Below, one piece after another: positions 1 to 11,960 of a stretch of 64,000 nucleotides of DNA. The notes beneath the pieces are model-generated. The model worked only from the letters and a program-made list of their open reading frames with translations, ran no database searches and was not told where the DNA came from. A program made the position numbers and the translations under genes. The stretch's first letter is position 1. Each line of letters starts with the position of its first letter. Source of the DNA: Paramacrobiotus metropolitanus (lineage: Eukaryota; Tardigrada; Eutardigrada; Parachela; Macrobiotidae); contig NW_026570223.1 in assembly GCF_019649055.1 (NCBI RefSeq), forward strand, positions 992,001 through 1,056,000, in the 5' to 3' direction.

Positions 1-313
1 ATTTGAAACCTTTTTCCGTTATTTGTATCTGTACGCTTGATACATACTCGTATAATATGATACTTAGCCGAACCGTTGATATCTGAAGTCAGTAATGATA
101 GAAGTTCCAGAAAATACATATTGCTTCTCGAATCACATTCTGTAAAATGCTGCTGCTAATCCAGATGATATTATAATCACGGCAAGACGTATGAATATTA
201 TTAATATCTTTATGTACTTAAATGTACTTATGCGAATCACCGGAGCCTTAAATTAACAACGCCAAAATTGTCGTTAATTTTGCCGTTAATCGTCCGGCCG
301 TGCAAAACGCAAC
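1..313. other. Spacer, no gene seen
   Basis: AT-rich sequence downstream of the first CAP gene. I see no coding exon, RNA gene or clear repeat here. Confidence 0.5.
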
Positions 314-1113
314 CTACTTATTGTCTCCACGGGCAATACTGTGAGTTTGGCTTCCGAACATCATGATATTGCCTCTAAAAAACCAAAACCGTTAGAAAAA
401 ATAGTTTTGCCAGCTGTTCTTAAGTTCAAAAATGGATATAATTACTTACGCATTGCAATAGTTACAGACAAACACGAACGTATTTGGCCCTAGGTTGTTG
501 CATCCCGTTTTCATGGCACACCCCACGACCGACGTATCCGCCCACATTAACTACAACATTCAGTGCGCCATAATTATAAACTAAAGCACAAACGCTAATA
601 CTGACCAAGAAATCGGCACTAACGAGAATTACCTGGGTATAATGCCCAACCACTCCTGTTGGACGCCGGCAGTATCGGAAATGCTTAACCTCATCATACC
701 ACTGCATAATCGCTTTCTTCCACGATGCGTCACCTCGACGCCAAGAAATATTTTGACCACATGATGGAAAGCCTGTAACAAGATTATCAGCGCTTTTATG
801 TGAAGTTTTGCTTTTGTGCATATAAACCTCGCTAATTTCCCTGCATACCAGGAATTTTTCTTGCGGAGTTTGTGTCGTGTCCCGACGGGCACGTGTCCGC
901 CCAGCGCTGCGCTACCCGGGCTGCGTCATTACTCCACTGGAGCGTCCGCATATTGCGAGCAGATACCGTTTTCCTAAGGTGGTTGTGCAGGTTCAGGATA
1001 GCGCTGACGTCGACGACGGCATTATTGCTGCTAGTTCTGGCGATATAGAAAACGGCGGCAAAGGTCAGAACACAAGCCGCTATCTGCACAAAACGAACAG
1101 GAGGGAGGATCAT
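314..1113 (-). CDS. CAP/SCP-domain secreted protein 1 (altered C-terminus)
   Basis: Four exons on the minus strand: 1113-849, 772-633, 550-450 and 374-314. All have GT-AG borders, with phases 1, 0 and 2, and they join to 188 codons. The protein starts with a hydrophobic signal segment, then the CAP fold: the LHNHLRK helix with the first cavity His, WADTCPSGH, CGQNISW, WYDEVKHFRYC, GHYTQ with the second His, MWADTSVVGC and a CNYC end. CAP (SCP/CRISP/antigen-5) proteins are usually secreted; their activity is often unknown. The GEN motif reads GQN, so one of the four cavity residues (Glu) is Gln. The last exon is one base shorter than in CAP gene 2 (within about 353-358). The frame therefore shifts, the final YCPW motif is lost, and the protein ends at TAG 316-314. 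It is a tandem twin of the gene at 3559-4337 and may be decaying. Confidence 0.85.
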
Positions 1114-1516
1114 TGCTAACGAATGCTGCAGGTATCAATGAGCAACTACGCTACAAAGCCTACAATAAAGGTTCATGTAAAATGCCCCCTCGGCTACAAC
1201 TCAACGACGCATTAACTGAGCGAGATAGAACAAACCGACGTAGACAAATTCCTAACTAATGCATAAGCTTATGGAGAAATAATAGAATTAGGGAAAGAAG
1301 AAAATTTTTCTAATTGTCGACAAGAATTATTCTGCCACTCGTTTGTGGGTATTGACGGTTTAAAGCATCAGGACAAATAACCAGAGAAATCACTGTTCAG
1401 ATTACTCACTCGTCAGTTTATATACGTACATAGTTATTACCAACAAGTGATAGTCCACCGTTTCCTAAAACGTTTATGCAACTGGTCATATCTGTTTTCT
1501 GTTGTGTTAGTTTTAA

Positions 1517-3018
1517 CACATTGACACAGTTGAGAAAGTAATGGCTGCCATAAAGCAAATTGAAGAACGGGCCGCGGAAATGGGTTTAGAATTAAACCTC
1601 AGCAAGTGCGAATTCTTTCCCATCGTGACATGTGATGCAGATGAGTCCGTGATCCGTGCAACATTATTAAGCACTTGGCCGGATATGATACAGCTCAGTC
1701 CTGAAAACTTCACTCTGTTGGGAGCACCGATGACCTTCCCAGCGTGCGCGAGATTTTTAACTGGGAAAACGGCAGAACTAAAGAATTTCGTTCAACGATT
1801 GAAGAAATTACCGACACACTACAGTTTGTTTCTCCTTAAAAATTGCCTCAGCGTTCCTAAGGTTTTGTACGGACTGCGCAGTTCGCGTGGTTTTGAACAC
1901 CCAGACTTGCTGAAAGAATACGATAGCTGTCTACGGGTGGGGGTGGAGCAGTTGCTCAACGTGAAGATTTCTGAAGCGCAGTGGACTCAGATACCTCTTC
2001 CAGTACGGCGTGGTGGTTTGGGGACACGACGCATAGAGACATTAGCTGTTTGTGCCTACTTGGCATCGGTGTACTCTGTGCTCCCTATGGTTTCCAAATT
2101 CTACCAGCCTTCTGAAGAGTGCCTGACGAAAACCGCTGTGGAATCTTGGATCCAACAGACGCAGTGCGAAATTCCACCGGAATGTGTTCGGAAGTTTCAG
2201 TACGCCTGGGACACGCCAGTGATCGAACGGGACATATCCACGTTAATGTCGTCTACCGAAGGTAATGAGCGCGCCAGGGCGGTTTGCTGTCAGTTTTAAA
2301 CAGAGATTCGGGAGCCTGGCTGAATGCGTTACCCGCACCTTGTTTGGGGGCATTCCTGAAGGATGAAGATGTACGTATCGGTGTTGGTTTGCGATTTGGT
2401 TTACCAGTAGTGGTGGCGCACAACTGCAACGCATGTGGCAAACAAGTCGAAAGCAACGGCCATCATGGACTATCCTGCAACAAAACGACTAAAGGACGAT
2501 GGGCGAGACATAAAGAAATGAACAGCATCGCGAAAAACTGTTGTGAAAGCGCTGGTTTTTCTTGTGAGATGGAACCAAACGGCTTGTCATCAACCACCGC
2601 ACAAAGACCGGATGGGATGACGCTGATACCAGTAAGACAAGGAAAACCGATCGTTTGGGATGTAGCCAGCTGGTGTACGGTTGCTGACTCTCATGTCACT
2701 GGAAGCTCCAAGAAATGTGGCAGCGTGGCCCAGCTGGCTGAAAATGCGAAGCGTGGAAAGTATTCGTTTTTGGAATACGGATACCTTTTTTACCCTCTAG
2801 TAATGGAAACCCTTTGAGTTTTTGGTCCGGCTTTAAGTGAATTTTTACATTTTATGGGTCGTAAAATTCGGGATTTGACTGGAGAAGCACGTTCTACTGC
2901 TTTTCTTAAGCAGCGATTCAGCCTTGCTGTTGTTAAGGGAAATGCTACGGCTGTTTTGAGCACGTTACCTTTTAACCCGAGGGAGGACCGGGAATTTGGT
3001 TGTTTTTTTAATGTTTAA
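1517..3018 (+). mobile_element. Degenerate 5'-truncated retroelement (RT thumb plus zinc knuckle and nuclease-like C-terminus)
   Basis: The frame at 1517-2299 shows the end of a reverse transcriptase: GLELNLSKCEFF, LLGAPM and LPVRRGGLGTRR. The frame at about 2284-3018 has CNACGK..HHGLSC (a Cys/His knuckle), GRWARHKEMN, RPDGMTL, VWDVASW, AENAKRGKYSF and then STAFLKQRFSLAVVKGNA. This arrangement is common in RT-bearing retroelement proteins of invertebrates. The PD..WD..K spacing resembles a restriction-like endonuclease, but that is my inference. The copy is dead: the frame changes near 2270-2299, an in-frame TGA at 2815-2817 interrupts the C-terminus, and there is no RT catalytic core upstream (in-frame stop at 1514). 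A loss of the 5' end is what target-primed insertion usually leaves. An AATAAA lies at 3079-3084. It sits between the two copies of the CAP gene. Confidence 0.75.
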
Positions 3019-3558
3019 ATTTAACGATTACGTAGGGTGTCAGCGCGTGCATTTTTTATTATTTGTGCGGCTATTGCCAATAAATCGGATTTGTTTTAAC
3101 TATTGACTAAAATCCGGGCTTTCTCTTTCTGTTCTCAGAACGCACTATGTTCTCTTCCGGATACGATGCTAACCTGTCGAAGTGCAGCATATTTCTCCAT
3201 TAACGCAGTAGCAAAGTCTTATCAGTTATCACATCGTTTTACTGTGTTTTGTTTGCGAAAATTTCCCCCATTCAAAATCTTCAGCAGCTTATTCACGTAC
3301 AGATCTGTGTAGTGTAGCTTAGCTCATTCAAGCAAAATAATACGAGTAATACGAGTATGCAAAGTATGGTACTGAACACTAATGAATTTCCCATGCAATG
3401 AAAAATTGAATTTTCACTGCTACAAATTCTGATACAGTTTGAAAGAATACTAAAATGCTGCTATGCACGATTATTGTAGTCTATGAAAATGTGGTCGCGC
3501 GTGTTTGTGAGTAGTGCGTAATATCAGTTGTACTCGTAAGTTGTAACTCCCAGCTAGC
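3019..3558. other. Spacer, no gene seen
   Basis: This is the tail of the retroelement (AATAAA at 3079) followed by AT-rich DNA. An open frame of 69 codons at 3103-3312 has no recognisable similarity or context, and I do not call it. Confidence 0.5.
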
Positions 3559-4337
3559 TCATTGTCTCCATGGGCAGTACTGCGAGTTTGGATTCCCCGA
3601 CATCATGATATTACCTCTACACAAACCGAAATCGTCAGCGAAAATGCTTCTATTTGTAGGCTAGGATGTTGATTATTTGAATTTGGGTACAATTACTTAC
3701 GCATCGCAGTAGTTGCACACAAACACGACCGTATTGGGTCCTAAGGTGTTGCATCCCGTTTTAATGGCGCATCCCACGACCGACGTATCCGCCCACATTA
3801 ACTGCAACAGTTAATGTTAAGCTGGCACGCATCGAAAAAACTGGTATCCTTATTTGATGTAATTACCTGTGTATAATGCCCCACTACCCCCGTTGGACGC
3901 CGGCAGTATCGGAAATCCTTGACCTCATCATACCACTGCATAATGGCTTTCTTCCACGACGTGTCGCCTCGTGGACGCCACGAAATATTCTGACCGCATG
4001 ATGAAAAACCTGATACAGAAATAATAAATAGTCGGTAAAATTTGTCGTTACTCTGTGATTTCAGGTTTTTACCGGGAATTCCCCTTGCAGAGTTTCTATC
4101 GTGCCCCGACGGACACGTGTCCGCCCAGCGTTGCGCTACCCTGGCCGCGTCGTTACTCCACCGGAGGGTCCGCATATTACGAGCGGATACAGTTTTTCTA
4201 AGATAGTTGTGCAGATTCAGAATAGCGTTGGCATCGACGCCGGCATCGTAGCTGCTGGTCCTTCTCCTGGCGCTATGGGAAGTGACTGCAAAGGTTAGAA
4301 AGCAAGCTGCTATCCACAGAAAACGAGTAGGTGTCAT
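3559..4337 (-). CDS. CAP/SCP-domain secreted protein 2
   Basis: Four exons on the minus strand: 4337-4073, 4009-3867, 3801-3701 and 3616-3559, phases 1, 0 and 2, joining to 188 codons. Intron 1 has no in-frame stop, so a naive reading runs through it; the CAP family fold and the sister genes show it is removed. The signal segment is FLWIAACFLTFAVT. The CAP motifs are LHNYLRK, WADTCPSGH, CGQNISW, WYDEVKDFRYC, GHYTQ, MWADTSVVGC, FVCNYC and a complete C-terminal YCPW. As in all five genes here, the GEN Glu is Gln. It is probably a secreted protein of unknown target. A TATA-like TATTTAAAAG lies about 90 bases upstream. This is the intact member of the duplicated pair, so it is the best guide to what gene 1 has lost. 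Confidence 0.9.
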
Positions 4338-4427
4338 TGCTAGAAAATGCTACCCCGGTGTTAACTGTCCTAACCCGTTTGAAACGTAATAGCTGCTTAC
4401 AGTAGTTAACTGGAAATTTACGGAGGC

Positions 4428-4437
4428 TTTTAAATAG
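4428..4437 (-). promoter_or_regulatory. TATA-like box of CAP gene 2
   Basis: On the minus strand this reads TATTTAAAAG, about 90 bases before the ATG at 4337. CAP gene 4 has a similar TATTTAAG at about the same distance from its start. Confidence 0.45.
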
Positions 4438-6493
4438 GCATTTCTTTTGGCTGAGTTTTTTTAAAGAGTGCCCCCTTGGCGAAAACTGACTGACGCATCA
4501 ACCAGGTGAGTTATAGCAAACCGGCGTAGAATAAATTCATAACTGACGCATAGGCTGCTACATACAATTGAATTTACCGGAAAAAAATTTTAATTGCCGA
4601 CAACGATATTCTGCCATTGTCGGTACTGACGATTTTATCACACCCTAATAGCAAAACAATAAGCAGTGACATAGTCATTATCTCGGTGATTCAAACTCAA
4701 TCTAAAAATTAAAGATATCAATATAGCCACCCTTTTTCACCCTCGTTTTTAATAGGCACCAGTTTTGCTGTTAATTAAATATGCGTATACACCTTGTTCA
4801 TTGTTGTTCGTTTTTACACGCACCCATTTTACCGTAGTTTGTTTTAAATCTTATTTGGTAAAAACAACAGTTTATTTCATACCTTATTTAAAACAATATA
4901 CAATAATTATGACATTTCACAGATGATGCCTGTTAAGCTTTTCATGTCTGCAAATTCTGAAAAGTTTTCGCCTGGTATTTTTCGAAAGCATGGCGGAAAG
5001 CAAAATTCCAAAAACATTGATACGCGAAAAAACAGCTACATACGATCTAAATTATTGTAGGCAGTACATTGGCAGAGCCAGCTGTACGCGCCCGTACAAC
5101 TGATAAAACGCCCGTTATGTCGGCATTTGCATACGTATAAATAATCTCTATATGTACAGTAATGGGAATTTTAATATTTTTGATTTTTTACTTTATTTTT
5201 ATGAAATCCGATTTCATAAAAATATATATGCATTGCATCATATCTGTCTTTCCTGCAGGAAAAACATTTTAATTTTTAATTTAAGCGTAAAAACGTGAGG
5301 CTAAACATATGAGTGAAGCTGGGACTGGTTACATGCGAAATTCGATAGTTATATTCCATGAAATTCGTGAAATTTGAAGCGTCGCTATTATTCGTCAGTT
5401 AATTATCGCAGATTGTTATAACGATATTGTGGCAATATAAGCGTAAACTTGTAACGGAATGCTTTTTTAAGTTTTTATTCTCGTTGCAGATGCAGAATAG
5501 TATGCACTGTATATTACCGCAGAAAAGCCGCAGCACCGGCAGCTTCAACGCAGCGCTGCCGGCTGGATTACTGCTGAAAGTGTTTCTCCTAACTGGACGC
5601 AATCGCAGTTAACCGGAAAAGGTTTTGTAAAAACCTTTGGCTGTGATCACTTGGTCGCTAAAAAGTGGGCAAAGGCCTGGTTTGAACGTTCATTTGTTCA
5701 CTCAGTTTGACATTTTGAATTGCGACCTCGCGAGAGCGGAGAATTTTTCCTGCGACTTTATAATACGGTTCGACGCATCAAACTTGGTGACGCAGAACAG
5801 CGCCGAATTCAACCGCGTTCCATTCCGCATTCCAAGTAACCGCTTTCCATTGTGTCGTGTTATGGCTAAAACTAAAATTATTGGACGACGAGGATCACTG
5901 TTTTTGTCTAAAGCACCAATGCGAATCTAAATCGACTAGGCAAAACTTCTATAGGATAGTGACCTTCATGGAACATAATATCAGCTATATGCGACCGCGA
6001 TAATTCGTGGCTCTAATAGGGAATAGTCTCATAACTCTCATTATTCATCGCGCTGACACTGTAAGCTTTAAAGTCGTAAGGAATTCAGCACACCTGCACT
6101 CCTAACTAACTGCTCTTGGGTTTTTGTAAGGTGTAAAATTTACCATTTCGTATCACGATGAATTGTAGAATGCCATTAACCAAGTAACGGTGCAAGCAAA
6201 AATTTTGCTTATCGGTGTGTAGGACTTTATCTACTTACCGCATATCGCAGTTTCCAAGATTTATGTAAAGCTTAATACGAAGTAGGGGCTTCGAAGAACA
6301 ATTTGAAATATTTAATTACTGGAAAGAAACTTCGAAAAGCATAAATTCGTCAAGGTGGCTGGAAATCGGTGTGCGTATGAAGAGCAATAAATGCTAAATA
6401 ACATTCTTCCGTATGAAGCTTTTTTGCATCATCGTCCATAGTGATAAAAATAACAGCAAAATCAGCTATTGTAAATTGCATCACACTACAGTT
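4438..6493. other. Intergenic, no gene recognised
   Basis: AT-rich DNA between CAP gene 2 (the duplicated segment reaches about 4640) and the 3' end of the GPCR. Two open frames (5427-5612 and 5637-5930) lack family similarity, and the second opens with TTG rather than ATG. I see no domains, splice context or repeats that would support either. Confidence 0.5.
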
Positions 6494-9400
6494 TCAGTAG
6501 CCACTGGAAGTTGACCGCTTCCTTCCAGGGAAAATGCATCGAAACCCACACTGGCGCAACGCTGCACGAAATCGCGGACTCAGCACATTATACAGAACCG
6601 GATTGGACGCACAGTTCAAATACACCAGTGTCGCAGCACAGTACAAGTACCAATCGTCCGCTGATGTGCCGGTATGGTAGTACGATTTGTACACTGGAAT
6701 AAGCCGAAACGGCAGCCACGCCACCGCGAACCACACCGCGATGACCACCAACAACCACAACGTCTACATAGGCAGTATAACTATAAAGTACACAATATGG
6801 ACCAACCAATAAAAATGGTAACGCCAACGATCCTTACCGAAGTGCGGGTTATTCTATGCCGCGGCTGCATGCAGGTAATGCGGATCTGCGAGGACATCCT
6901 TCGCACTGACGCCGATCTGACCCGTCCCGATCTGACGGGATCGTGGGACTCCATAGATGGCAACCGCGAACCGATCTGGACCCGGACACTGCAGCACGTC
7001 TGCGAGCAGGTGTTCTTGACTGCTTTGAAGATCTTCAGGTACGCCAGCACGCACACCAGGAGAGGGAGTACGTAAAACAGAAACAGGTCCACGGCGAAGA
7101 AAGCGGTATACGCGCCGGCGGGCATTACCAGATGGCACACCTGGACCGATACTCCGGTGTCACTAGAGCTGAAGACGGAGAGAAGATTGGTGGAGAGGAG
7201 CCAGCCGCCGGCGTACACCAGCACCAGGAACCATATTAGACGGATGATGTGGCGAGTACGTGAGACAGTGCAAAAGCGGTAGGCGTACAACGGCTGACAG
7301 ATGGCGACGTAGCGCTCAGCGGTGAACGCCAAGATACTGTAAAAAACACGCGTGACAGATTAGAAAGTAATCTGAGCACTACGAATGCGGAACCGAATAC
7401 GAACACGGATAGAAATCGTGTTCGTAAGCGCATCCGAGATCTGATTATGCATTCGGACCGAACCAGATGTCGAAACGGTTAGGTACCGATGATTTCGGCC
7501 ATCTACACTTCGGTTACGCTGATTATTTCGGCAACCATTCCCATTCGACCACATTACATTTAAGTTGAGTTTTACCAATTTAATTATTAATAATTAAAAA
7601 TTTGCAGACATGCAATCTAGTAAGAAGATTACATGAATGCGTCGACGCATTGTTGCCAACTTTTATCTGTTTACATAAAATCTCATCAATACTTACTTTT
7701 ATTAGAAAAGAAGCCAACAAATAAAGCTAATATCTATAACCTAAGTGTATTGACGCGTTGCGTAATGACGCGGTGCGTTGCGGTGTGTCTACCTGATACT
7801 GTAACAGATCATGTATCAGTTCAGATTCAGAAAAAGTAACAAACTTTGTTGGACAGAACACAAATTACCTCACGTTCACTTGCAGCTTCAGCTCACCATC
7901 ACCCTCTCATAATTCAAAAAATTAATGTAACAGAAGAAAACGTATGATCGAAGAAACCAAAGATACTTTAAAAAACCTAAAAAAACTGACAAAAACAAAT
8001 GGTTTCTTTTCTTCAAAAAACTGGAAAGTCTCAGGTCAAGCTGTGCATGTATGGTCCGTATTGTTGTGGCGTCCTCGGGGACCCGGGTTTTCTTGTAAAT
8101 TGTAAGTAAGCAGCTTACAATTTACAACAAACACTAAGTAACAACTTGACACAAGAAAAATAGAAGCCAGAATGTCATGTAGCCAAAATAACCGTGGCCG
8201 AAAAGAGTGCGGACCGAAGTGAGCAAAGCGAATTGTATGTTGCCGAAGTGATAACAAGTGCCCGAAACGTAGCGCGGCCGAAGTGGTCAGGTAAAAACTG
8301 CTTCAGACCGGAAGCGATCAACCGCCCAAGTCGGCGACTGCAAGCTAACTAGCTGCACTCGATCCAACTGCTTTTAAAATTTTCCGATTGGTCGGTAGAG
8401 CTCGATGCGTATGCCTGTACGACTCGTACAAGTTGCATTTTTAAACGTAATTTCAGTTGTGATACCTCATGTCAATTAAAAATTTGTTTTTAAATTGTGA
8501 AAAGAGTTTTCAAAAACTTTTTAAGCTCATAAAAAAGAGGAATGTTTTCTCTACTTAAAATCCAAAGCAAACGGAATTCCATCAAGACAGGCAGAATCGA
8601 CAGCTATCCGGAGACATGCTACGATTCAAAGCTTAAATTTCGTGCTTTACGGAAGGTTTACGAAACGAATAGGGCTATGACGTAGGCAAAAGAGGCGGGG
8701 ATTCGTATTCGGAACCGCATTCGTAGTCTTCAGATTGCTTTCTATTATGTAGCGAGCTGCGGTACTTGGATATTTCATGCACTTTTGGTGTGATGTTTAC
8801 TAGAACTCATTGCGTACTTTCAAATTAGAAATCATTAATGATTTGTTTCGCGAAGTGGTTCTTAAAGCGCACTGAACAACAGATGAGCTTAGAAAATGCC
8901 TTAGGAACGAAAAGGTTTTGAAGTTTGTACCGAGTGGATGGTACTCAAAAATGAGCGCAAAGGGTTTTGGACGGAGTAAAAGGCAACTAAAAAATATGCG
9001 CGGAGTGCCCCCTAAAATTGAATACTATGTTTCTTTCCCTCAACTCGTATGCTGAATTCAAATACCTACTTGCGCTTTGCACACACACATCGGAACTAAA
9101 ACCATACAGCCGCTATTCCAAGAGAATGAAAAATTGCAGGATGGCTGGTGCCAACGGTAACAAATATGTCTACGAAAATTGAGAGAAGTTGGAACCTTTA
9201 AGTTTGTCGTAGACAAATCATAATTAAGATGTCTGTATGTGAAACTTTGAACGGCTCAAACTCGATCTAGGTATGTACTCGTAGTTCTCGTGGACAACGA
9301 CTTGTTGGGTATAAAAAACCTTGTAATTTTTTTCCGTAGCAATTTTGTAATTTTTTTTAACCAGTGCAATATTGCAGCTACTGTAGTTGTAAAGTATATA

Positions 9401-11960
9401 TTAATGTGAATGCTTGTCCGTGTCGTAAGTTAACTATTTATTAAAGCCTTCTTAGCGATTACGATGCATATTTAGGAAACAATTAAATGGATGCTTTAAC
9501 TGGTGTGAAAACAGGTCCAAGCATTGGCCGACACATCGAATATGTGAGAAACACGAGGAAACTTGCGCTCGCTGCTCCTAAACGGTCACTGCGAGTCTGC
9601 GACCAAAAACCACCCTACGGCATCCGCAAACATCTTTAATGACGTTATCATAATTGTCGATGCATTCGAGAGCCGCCGGGTATCCAAGGTGGCTGTGCTG
9701 TGTCTGTGTGTTTCGCTAATTGACGAACTAACAATAATACGAGTATACGTAATTGAGAAGCACTAGCGGAAGGGTGGCACGTTAACTCCGTGACGTTGGT
9801 GTCGCTTCCCGACCAATATGTTGACCGACATATTGCTGATTCACACTGTTCGGTGACCGACAATTTTCTGCGAAATGTTTGACCGGCGTTTTGGCAAAGC
9901 CATTCGGTTAACCGACACTGTAAGGTACCTGTTGCTCTGGTACTTTTAAGCGTTTTTTCTTTAATTACAGTATTTAGGTTTCTAAGAGTATTTGGGGAGC
10001 TGTTCTACCTGCCAACCGAATGTTGTTAGCAAATACCGTAACTGGTGTGCAGAACATACGGATACTGTAGTCGTTCAGAAACGCGTTGAGCATCGATTTG
10101 TCGTTCCAGCAAATGGTCTGGTAAACGTTTTCTCGAACAGCAAAGAGTAGTCAGTAAATTGTCGGTCAGCAAAGATCCGTGTCCAGCGGCATATCAGTAA
10201 TATTACGGTAATTACTGGTAACAAAGTTTTTGATTTATAGTCTCAAGTTATTCTTCTTTCAGGGTCTATAGAACTCTGCTACGTGCCTACCAATAGCGCA
10301 TCAACAAGATGTTACTAATTTTCCGGCGTCCTTCCTACCTCATACTGCCCACGTTGATGCCGAAGAAATTCAGGAACACCACCACCGCGCATCCGGCATA
10401 TCCTAGCATCCAGCGCTGACCAAAACTACTGATGATGTCATGTGGAACGGCGGTGCAGAGAACTAGCAGGTCGGCAATGGCTAACGATACCTGCAATATG
10501 AACTGCATTAATTTCATCCTTGAATGAATTTCATAATTATGATTAACGCTAGTTTGCGAAGTGCCAGATGCCAAGGTCCTGCACGGATTTCATCCTTGGA
10601 TGAGTTGTATAATTACGATTAACGTTAGTTGGTGAAGCGTCATTCATCCCCGAATGAGTTTTACGTATAATTAGTTGACAAATTGTCATTCATCCCTGAA
10701 TGTGTTTTGTTATTATGTTTAACGTTAGTTTACGAAGTGCCAGATGCTGTATCCTGCATTAATTTCATCCTTGAATAAATTTTATAATTATGTTTAATGT
10801 TTAGTTTGCAAAGTGCCATATGCTAGATTGTGCTTTAATTTTATCGTTGAATGAATCTTGTAATTATGACTGACGCTAGTTTACGAAGGGCCAAATGCTG
10901 GCAAACAAAGGTTGTAGCGCCTAATTACTACAAATGCTACGCAATTATGTTTTTGAAATTAAGTCTCCGGCTGCCTTTTTTGCGGTTGAACCATAGCGCG
11001 CAGTACCTAAGTTCAAGAAGTTGTCATTAAATTTGCCATAATTATCGTGACCGCCACTTCCTACAGATAAATGGAATTCCAGGCTCTTCAACAGCCATTT
11101 ACGTATTTGGACTGATGTACAAACTCGTACATTCAATCGGTTGAACTTACGCCGAAATTACATTCTTCAATCGAAGCAGCCTTACGATTCAGTGTTAACC
11201 ATTAAGTCTTTAGGGGCTGAAATAATTTATGTTTGTATTAGCATGACTTGCATATAGAAGTACAGAAAATTCAAATATTTACACAAAACTATTTAACTAT
11301 AGTAGCTGCATTTTGTAAGCTAGGTTTTGCATAAAGATTTCTTCAAACAGAAGAAATAAAAGTAAAAGTAAAGATGCGTAAATTCTGGTATTTATAGGCT
11401 TTGCATTGAGAAAATCTTATGTACGTATGTACATACGGATGATATTGTGGGACAATGAAATCTTGGACCGCCCGCGCTAGACCCAGGATTTCTCTGGCCC
11501 TTAAAATATCACCTAAAACACTAACGTTCATTTCATTTTCTTCAGATTTTTTTCGCTGTTCTTGACCAATGGCCAGAGCAAGGCCGGACATACCAGATAG
11601 CTGTACGTCGGCGTCCGCAAGCATTTGGATCGGAATGCCGCCCCCATCACCGCCACATTCCCCACGCAACCCAACAGGAATATCCCCAGATGCGAGGTGG
11701 TCACGGTGATCTTATAGCTGAGATCCGCCGGCACTACTTCAGCGGCAACCGTGTCACCCAGCAATACATCTGCCCTCCTGGGCGCCCGGAACACCAATGC
11801 GGGCCTGCAGCAGCTCACCGGCCCTGTCCAGTAGACTGTCGAAGGTCAGATTGGGCTCCACGGATACCAGTTTGTTATACAGATGGAATAGTCGGGTCAG
11901 CTGGTCCATGTGGACATGGCAGGCCACATCCGTGTCACTGCAGTTGGCATACATGATCAC
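6494..11960 (-). CDS. Class A GPCR, thyrotropin-releasing-hormone-receptor-like
   Basis: Exons on the minus strand: about 11960-11819, 11736-11594, 10490-10339, 7336-6838 and 6763-6494. They join in phase to about 401 codons; vertebrate TRH receptors are close to 400. TM1 holds GNVAVM, followed by CLRTPTYSYL. TM2 is VSLAIADLLVL (Asp 2.50). TM3 has the disulfide Cys in GYAGC and FFGIN, then SILAFTAERYVAIC with ERY in place of DRY, and RFCTVSRTRHII after it. Extracellular loop 2 has a Cys (VQVCHLV). TM6 reads VIAVWFAVAWLPFR, and TM7 reads VYLNCASNPVLYNVLSPRFR with the NPxxY motif and FRAALR. The match to TRHR-type receptors is close over TM1-TM3, the ERY loop and TM7, so the ligand is probably a short neuropeptide of the TRH/EFLamide type (inference). 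The first intron (11818-11737) rests on a GTGAGC donor and a weak acceptor, so the N-terminus is the least certain part. The third intron is 3 kb long. Confidence 0.85.
8036..8257 (-). pseudogene. Possible retroelement scrap with a 2A-like NPGP motif
   Basis: A 73-codon frame on the minus strand, inside the third GPCR intron, contains LLTYNLQENPGP. Ribosome-skipping 2A sequences end in D-x-E-x-N-P-G-P, and many LINE-type ORFs begin with one. Here the last five residues fit, but the key Asp and Glu are Asn and Gln, so it would be a decayed copy at best. No RT or endonuclease motif is visible beside it. Confidence 0.2.
10500..10905. repeat. Degenerate tandem repeat, ~65-90-bp unit, about five to six copies
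   Basis: It lies in the second GPCR intron, right beside the TM2-TM3 exon. Each unit carries ttaatttcatccttgaatga, then ataattatgattaacg, then tagttt.cgaagtgccagatgc. Copies begin near 10505, 10590, 10640, 10690, 10755 and 10833. Unit length varies through indels. I see no coding potential. Confidence 0.7.

Larger units (their letters stand above)
3545..4640. repeat. Second copy of a ~1.05-kb tandem duplication (partner ~300-1370)
   Basis: Similarity between the two CAP gene copies is not limited to exons. Upstream stretches also match with indels, for example the block around 1190-1260 (gcccccTcggc..., gacgcat, caaaccgacgtaga) with 4470-4560, and the block ending in attctgcca at 1329-1337 with 4610-4618. 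One segment with a whole CAP gene was duplicated, and the retroelement fragment now sits between the copies. Confidence 0.7.

Noticed and set aside
5637-5930. 97-codon plus-strand frame
   Set aside because: It opens at TTG, has no recognisable motif and no splice or promoter support.
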